Below are positions 16,501 to 17,477 of a DNA stretch of 17,477 bases, one piece after another (position 1 is the first letter of the stretch; the number at the start of each line of letters is the position of its first letter). The notes beneath the pieces are model-generated. The model was not told the DNA's origin, did no database searches, and was given only the letters and a program-made list of their open reading frames with translations. The stretch comes from CAZECR01 sp964510495 (GTDB lineage: Bacteria > Patescibacteriota > Patescibacteriia > Magasanikbacterales > GWA2-37-8): assembly GCA_964510495.1 (NCBI GenBank), contig CAZECR010000024.1, forward strand, positions 1-17,477. Reading direction: 5' to 3'. The position numbers and the translations under genes were made by a program.

Positions 16501-16549
16501 GACTGGAGTGTTTGGTGAGGCAACGAGGAAAGTGGTGAATGGGATGTAA
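10511..16549 (+). CDS. Giant modular surface protein (PA14, GLUG-type modules, Fn3-like, peptidoglycan-binding)
   Basis: A 2012-aa exported protein, probably an adhesin or cell-wall-bound surface fibre. Reading from the N terminus: signal peptide/anchor (about 8-34); a carboxypeptidase-regulatory-like beta domain (37-85); a PA14-type domain (145-282, with DDGFRVFVDG); a long GLUG-type beta-helix module (291-903) with repeated GGFIG and SYATG motifs; a second, shorter module of the same type (920-1290); a fibronectin type III-like domain (1295-1398) and two related beta domains (about 1404-1502 and 1507-1598); a beta-rich domain (about 1615-1757); a Gly/Ser linker; a GCTDPTAVNYNPSA motif near 1774; and two peptidoglycan-binding domains (about 1826-1910 and 1928-2012), the last with LKAGDTGADVRELQKFLNSR and YGLTKGTGVFGEATRKV. 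The C-terminal pair should anchor it to the cell wall. Ligand or partner is unknown. The start has no Shine-Dalgarno and C at -1, unusual here; coupling to the upstream gene is likely. Confidence 0.88.
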   Translation: MYSQRSSRIAKIVGAGLLTLAVVLFFVLQARSSAAGKIFVNVRDEARGGLAHVSVEARCPDAMDWMMVGETDENGHLETDPPADDACVSGTPLFFRVSSSTFPTQQWPIIGNGPIFYSDIDPGEPGTYHDGSTNVYTFGVEATGSYAVEFWNMDGDPLNQDFPTREADAVTTTTTVNILWESNGSPFDGINTTNWDAKFTKTVSTSLGWYRFAGSSDDGFRVFVDGVNVPMRDGADNDSWRAQGFGTLYQGSVFLAAGPHEFVYQYYQAIDETQLQVTFYAFNDDALPGAGTEMSPYLITSCGQLQNVDAYAIDAYYQLDNDIDCTGTDFQPLDWGDAGFTGVFEGAGHAISNLTINSPDPAAGLFRYLDGAYVANIIFDGGSIEAEEVVGVLAGGSYNSDIENVTSTAIITASAMGEKVGGIAGEIFITDGQSHTWNNVYASTTVIGYSRVGGVVGLVIVSNSNSELTMTRVISQGNVLYTSEDQLSKGGGLIGQANVLNAGMTTSSISITDSAASSTIVAGSGQNIGGFIGGVGLNHDGDIDYVGPAEITITSSTSHGSITGGVFAVGGFIGSVEMSGLANAVATIAGNSSSVELVSNANFVGGFVGWAVVLNDTPHHMQIHLVDDVATGNVVGGYGTGGFLGSTEGMGPFVYLFDPSATGGLSIERSYATGSVTSPDNEVGGFIGELSCASNNVSQPIACAVQESYATGAVIGGGNEGAGYDIGGFVGGLFGSSRISDSYAKGNVREINGKHAGGFAGQVGNNTGVNNTIERSYATGRVEGASSLSGGFIGLYADAAGLITNNFSTGVMVNGEDYSVGAFLGSRTEGASAMNNNFFDAGRSGHAFCAADETTTPGCTSVNESGDVPDYFSNNTENDPFPTWDFDSVWAVHPFSFPTLRAASGQPVIEEEDGTILGEGTEDVPFIITNCTQLQNISRNLSAYYSLQNDIDCSATAMWNEGEGFRPLGGFGDGGFFSGFLDGNHHTISHLTITASNLQPFAGLFGVIFVGVVQNVTLSDAVITSSAVGGFGPGIPYGAGALAGVVVQPIFRGITVEDSTIISSSTVGGLVGVMYNTEGPWDSVYGTNNISFSSSVNNVIEGRGVNTIAGGIVGLSYGGNIDNIFSSSTISAGTIAGGISGAFGFGVMRNVYAVGTVSSSMLMDDESIFPDSAVGGLAGYGAPMLLENSFSAARLSGSASYSGGVVGAQANDANYDNVSFDSGINADTFSCGGDGEVDEENCTPVNRLNAMPDWFKNNNMVAPFKVDDVALWDFDGVWQVTSGYPALRSFVAPPHTPENVVVTGDFNVATTITWDAPSSTSEGTITGYRIEYKLADDDWNDEEAVTTANVTAVLFSYTVAADTLAMDTEYTFRVRAFQDGPEDQPLYSLPTAQVTLTTSEFHSDEPPGVVTNDASAIGSTSATLNGNVTRPSGTTLLSESFEYGTTTDYGSVTTAMTFPAAGEYSATLPDDTLLCNTTYYYRATAQNENGISYGEAKSFMTLACEDTEGPVISSLRATGLDTAAAAILWTTNELSTEQVFYSLDTSYASSTERIVGEVDHSMALSGLVSCSQYHYIAVSSDDAGNTTTSTDAAFITTGCTGGATPRSGSSSVIEADTGGSSTLTDSGNSVTVTLPADFTTVATQAILQIKALDAATIIASIGKPTNTLTSGGVVVFDLKALTDSQNVLSAFDHPITIAYHYADSDVVGLDENSLTIYHYHDDTWSALTGCTIDTNANTLTCTTDSFSIFGIFGSASSRSGGGSSSGGGGTVYGCTDPTAVNYNPSATLLSFPEQCQYASKSNASTAVTTQIPTVVVPPSLTCGVTAYLKNPLSYGAKNNSADVKLLQHYLNTHEGAKLAVDGVYSKVVQNAVIQWQEKYTTEILKPFELKKGTGNIAAQSLKKIKQVHDAECAIVTAPAATTKVATFTRTLKAGDTGADVRELQKFLNSRGYIVAASGPGSKGNESMSFGPATARALIKFQEANVTVILKPYGLTKGTGVFGEATRKVVNGM
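10943..11356 (+). other. PA14-type domain in the giant surface protein
   Basis: Residues 145-282: YAVEFWNMDG, then WDAKFTKTV, WYRFAGSSDDGFRVFVDG, LAAGPHEFVYQYYQ and a closing LQVTFYA. PA14 domains commonly bind carbohydrates, and the DDG turn is the usual calcium/ligand site. This points to glycan recognition, by family inference. Confidence 0.75.
11381..13220 (+). repeat. Large GLUG-type module 1 of the giant surface protein
   Basis: Residues about 291-903. It opens with GTEMSPYLITSCGQLQN and NDIDCTGTDFQPL, continues with many GG-F/V-IG and S-YATG strand-turn repeats, and closes with a Cys-containing VNESGDVPDYF segment and WDFDSVWAV...FPTLR. A diverged copy of the same plan begins at 13268. 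Confidence 0.8.
13268..14386 (+). repeat. Large GLUG-type module 2 of the giant surface protein
   Basis: Residues about 920-1291. It repeats the plan of module 1: GTEDVPFIITNCTQLQN, NDIDCSATAMW, then beta-helix repeats, then VNRLNAMPDWF and WDFDGVWQV...YPALR. It is about 60% as long as module 1, with fewer internal repeats. Confidence 0.8.
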
Positions 16550-16579
16550 AGTTTGAGTAGTGTATGTGGAATTTCAGTC

Positions 16580-16608
16580 TTCAATATAATAGTTTTTTCT
16601 GGTATACT
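16580..16608 (+). promoter_or_regulatory. Promoter of the repeat-rich surface protein
   Basis: TTCAAT (16580-16585) and TATACT (16603-16608) are 17 nt apart, and TGG before the -10 makes it extended. Transcription would begin near 16615, giving a leader of about 18 nt. No clear terminator was seen between the giant gene and this promoter. Confidence 0.5.
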
Positions 16609-16632
16609 ACCTCTATATTTTATACTCGTCAT

Positions 16633-17477
16633 ATGAATAAAATTTTACAACCATTCACGTTTTTTATTTTAGGTATAGCCTTGGCGTTTGGCGGTACTGC
16701 TATGGCCGCGACCACCATTGGCAACAACATCACTACCGGCGGAGTGCTGACGGCTACGGGAAATATTAGTACGAGCGGAACGCTTATGACCACAGGAGCA
16801 GTAGATACGAACGGAACCTCGGGCGGATACAAAATTGACGGCAATTTGATTCTGCAAGTATCGAGCACCAACCATGCAACCGCAGTCGGTTACGAGGCGC
16901 TCCTGGCTAATCCTCCCGAAGGCTTTTCTAATAGTGCCTTTGGTTATCAGGCGCTCAAAGCAAATTCGACCGTTGTTGATGACACAGGCGGCAGCAACAG
17001 TGCCTTTGGCTCCGGCGCTCTTGCGGCCAACACAACCGGTTCCAACAACGCTGCTTTTGGCGAAAGCGCGCTTCTCAATAATACAACCGCTACTGGTAAT
17101 ACCGCAGTCGGTCAATTAGCGCTTGGGTACAACACAACTGGACAGTACAATACTGGTCTTGGCCTGAATGCTGGAGTTTTTAATGTAACGGGAAATGATA
17201 ATACAAGCGTCGGGTATGCTGCACTTGGTCAAGGAGGTTTGGGTAGCAGCTACAGCAGTGTTTCCGCGCTGGGTTCCTATGCCGGGCGCAGCGTGACGAA
17301 TGGCTCGGACTATAGCACCTATATTGGTGCGAGCGCGGGATATAATGCCACTGGTCCAAGCAATATCATCATTGGTGCAGCTACCTCGTCGGCGTCATAT
17401 GATAACGACATTACGACCGGTTCTCAAAATATCGTGATCGGCACCAACATCGCACCGCCTTCGCGTACAAATTCCGG
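16633..17477 (+). CDS. Repetitive tail-fibre/adhesin-head-like secreted protein (3' end outside window)
   Basis: The reading frame stays open from the ATG at 16633 to the window end (281 complete codons). A signal peptide occupies residues 1-25 (hydrophobic run FTFFILGIALAFGG, cut after AMA). The rest is glycine-, asparagine- and threonine-rich with imperfect repeats of roughly 15-20 residues: ATAVGYEALLAN, SAFGYQALKAN, SAFGSGALAANTTG, AAFGESALLNNTT, TAVGQLALGYNTTG, TSVGYAALGQ. Such N-T-A-x-G-x-x-A-L-x-x-N repeats are found in phage tail fibres, trimeric adhesin heads and proteins ending in an S74 self-cleaving chaperone domain. Whether such a C-terminal domain exists cannot be seen here. Its own promoter and its position next to the giant surface protein suggest a further cell-surface structure. 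Confidence 0.8.
   Translation, partial: MNKILQPFTFFILGIALAFGGTAMAATTIGNNITTGGVLTATGNISTSGTLMTTGAVDTNGTSGGYKIDGNLILQVSSTNHATAVGYEALLANPPEGFSNSAFGYQALKANSTVVDDTGGSNSAFGSGALAANTTGSNNAAFGESALLNNTTATGNTAVGQLALGYNTTGQYNTGLGLNAGVFNVTGNDNTSVGYAALGQGGLGSSYSSVSALGSYAGRSVTNGSDYSTYIGASAGYNATGPSNIIIGAATSSASYDNDITTGSQNIVIGTNIAPPSRTNS

Noticed and set aside
16874..17119. Short plus-strand ORF inside the repeat-rich surface gene
   Set aside because: It is in another frame of a gene that stays open from 16633 to the window end with a signal peptide and clear repeats.

Overview
The window looks like chromosome from a fermentative, anaerobic bacterium of the Patescibacteria (CPR), most likely a Parcubacteria-type lineage. 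This is inferred from protein style, not from a marker gene. The clues are C-terminal peptidoglycan-binding repeats with the KGTG..G.AT ending, secreted DUF5666-like and lipoprotein surface proteins, an oxygen-sensitive class III ribonucleotide reductase, a D-lactate-type dehydrogenase, short intergenic gaps, and start codons without Shine-Dalgarno sequences. No rRNA, tRNA, CRISPR array or transposase was seen.

Layout. At 1-2021 a tight three-gene cluster encodes a D-2-hydroxyacid (probably D-lactate) dehydrogenase, a TspO/MBR membrane protein and a four-helix membrane protein of unknown family. At 2040-3515 a promoter and a leader hairpin precede a Com-like zinc-ribbon protein, followed by pyrD (class 2-like dihydroorotate dehydrogenase with an unexpected cysteine at the catalytic-base position). 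At 3499-7097 an anaerobic nucleotide-reduction operon encodes NrdD, a separate 60-aa protein carrying the glycyl-radical loop that NrdD normally has at its own C terminus, the radical-SAM activase NrdG, and a DoxX-like membrane protein. At 7231-8366 a VanZ-like membrane protein and a VOC/glyoxalase-fold protein follow, ending at a hairpin terminator.

At about 8490-9850 a GC-rich (roughly two thirds G+C) minus-strand lipoprotein cassette interrupts an AT-richer genome. It has its own promoter, the only strong Shine-Dalgarno in the window and its own terminator, and a 9-bp direct repeat flanks it. At 9936-17477 a cell-surface region encodes a secreted DUF5666-like protein, a 2012-residue modular adhesin-like protein (PA14, two large GLUG-type modules, fibronectin-like domains, two peptidoglycan-binding domains), and the start of a repetitive tail-fibre/adhesin-head-like protein that runs off the window.

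Most notable points: the split class III ribonucleotide reductase, which a single frameshift cannot explain; the Cys-type class 2 PyrD; the foreign-looking lipoprotein cassette; and a consistent expression grammar (TGNTATNCT extended -10 boxes, short leaders, no Shine-Dalgarno, T immediately before the start codon) that the GC-rich gene does not follow.
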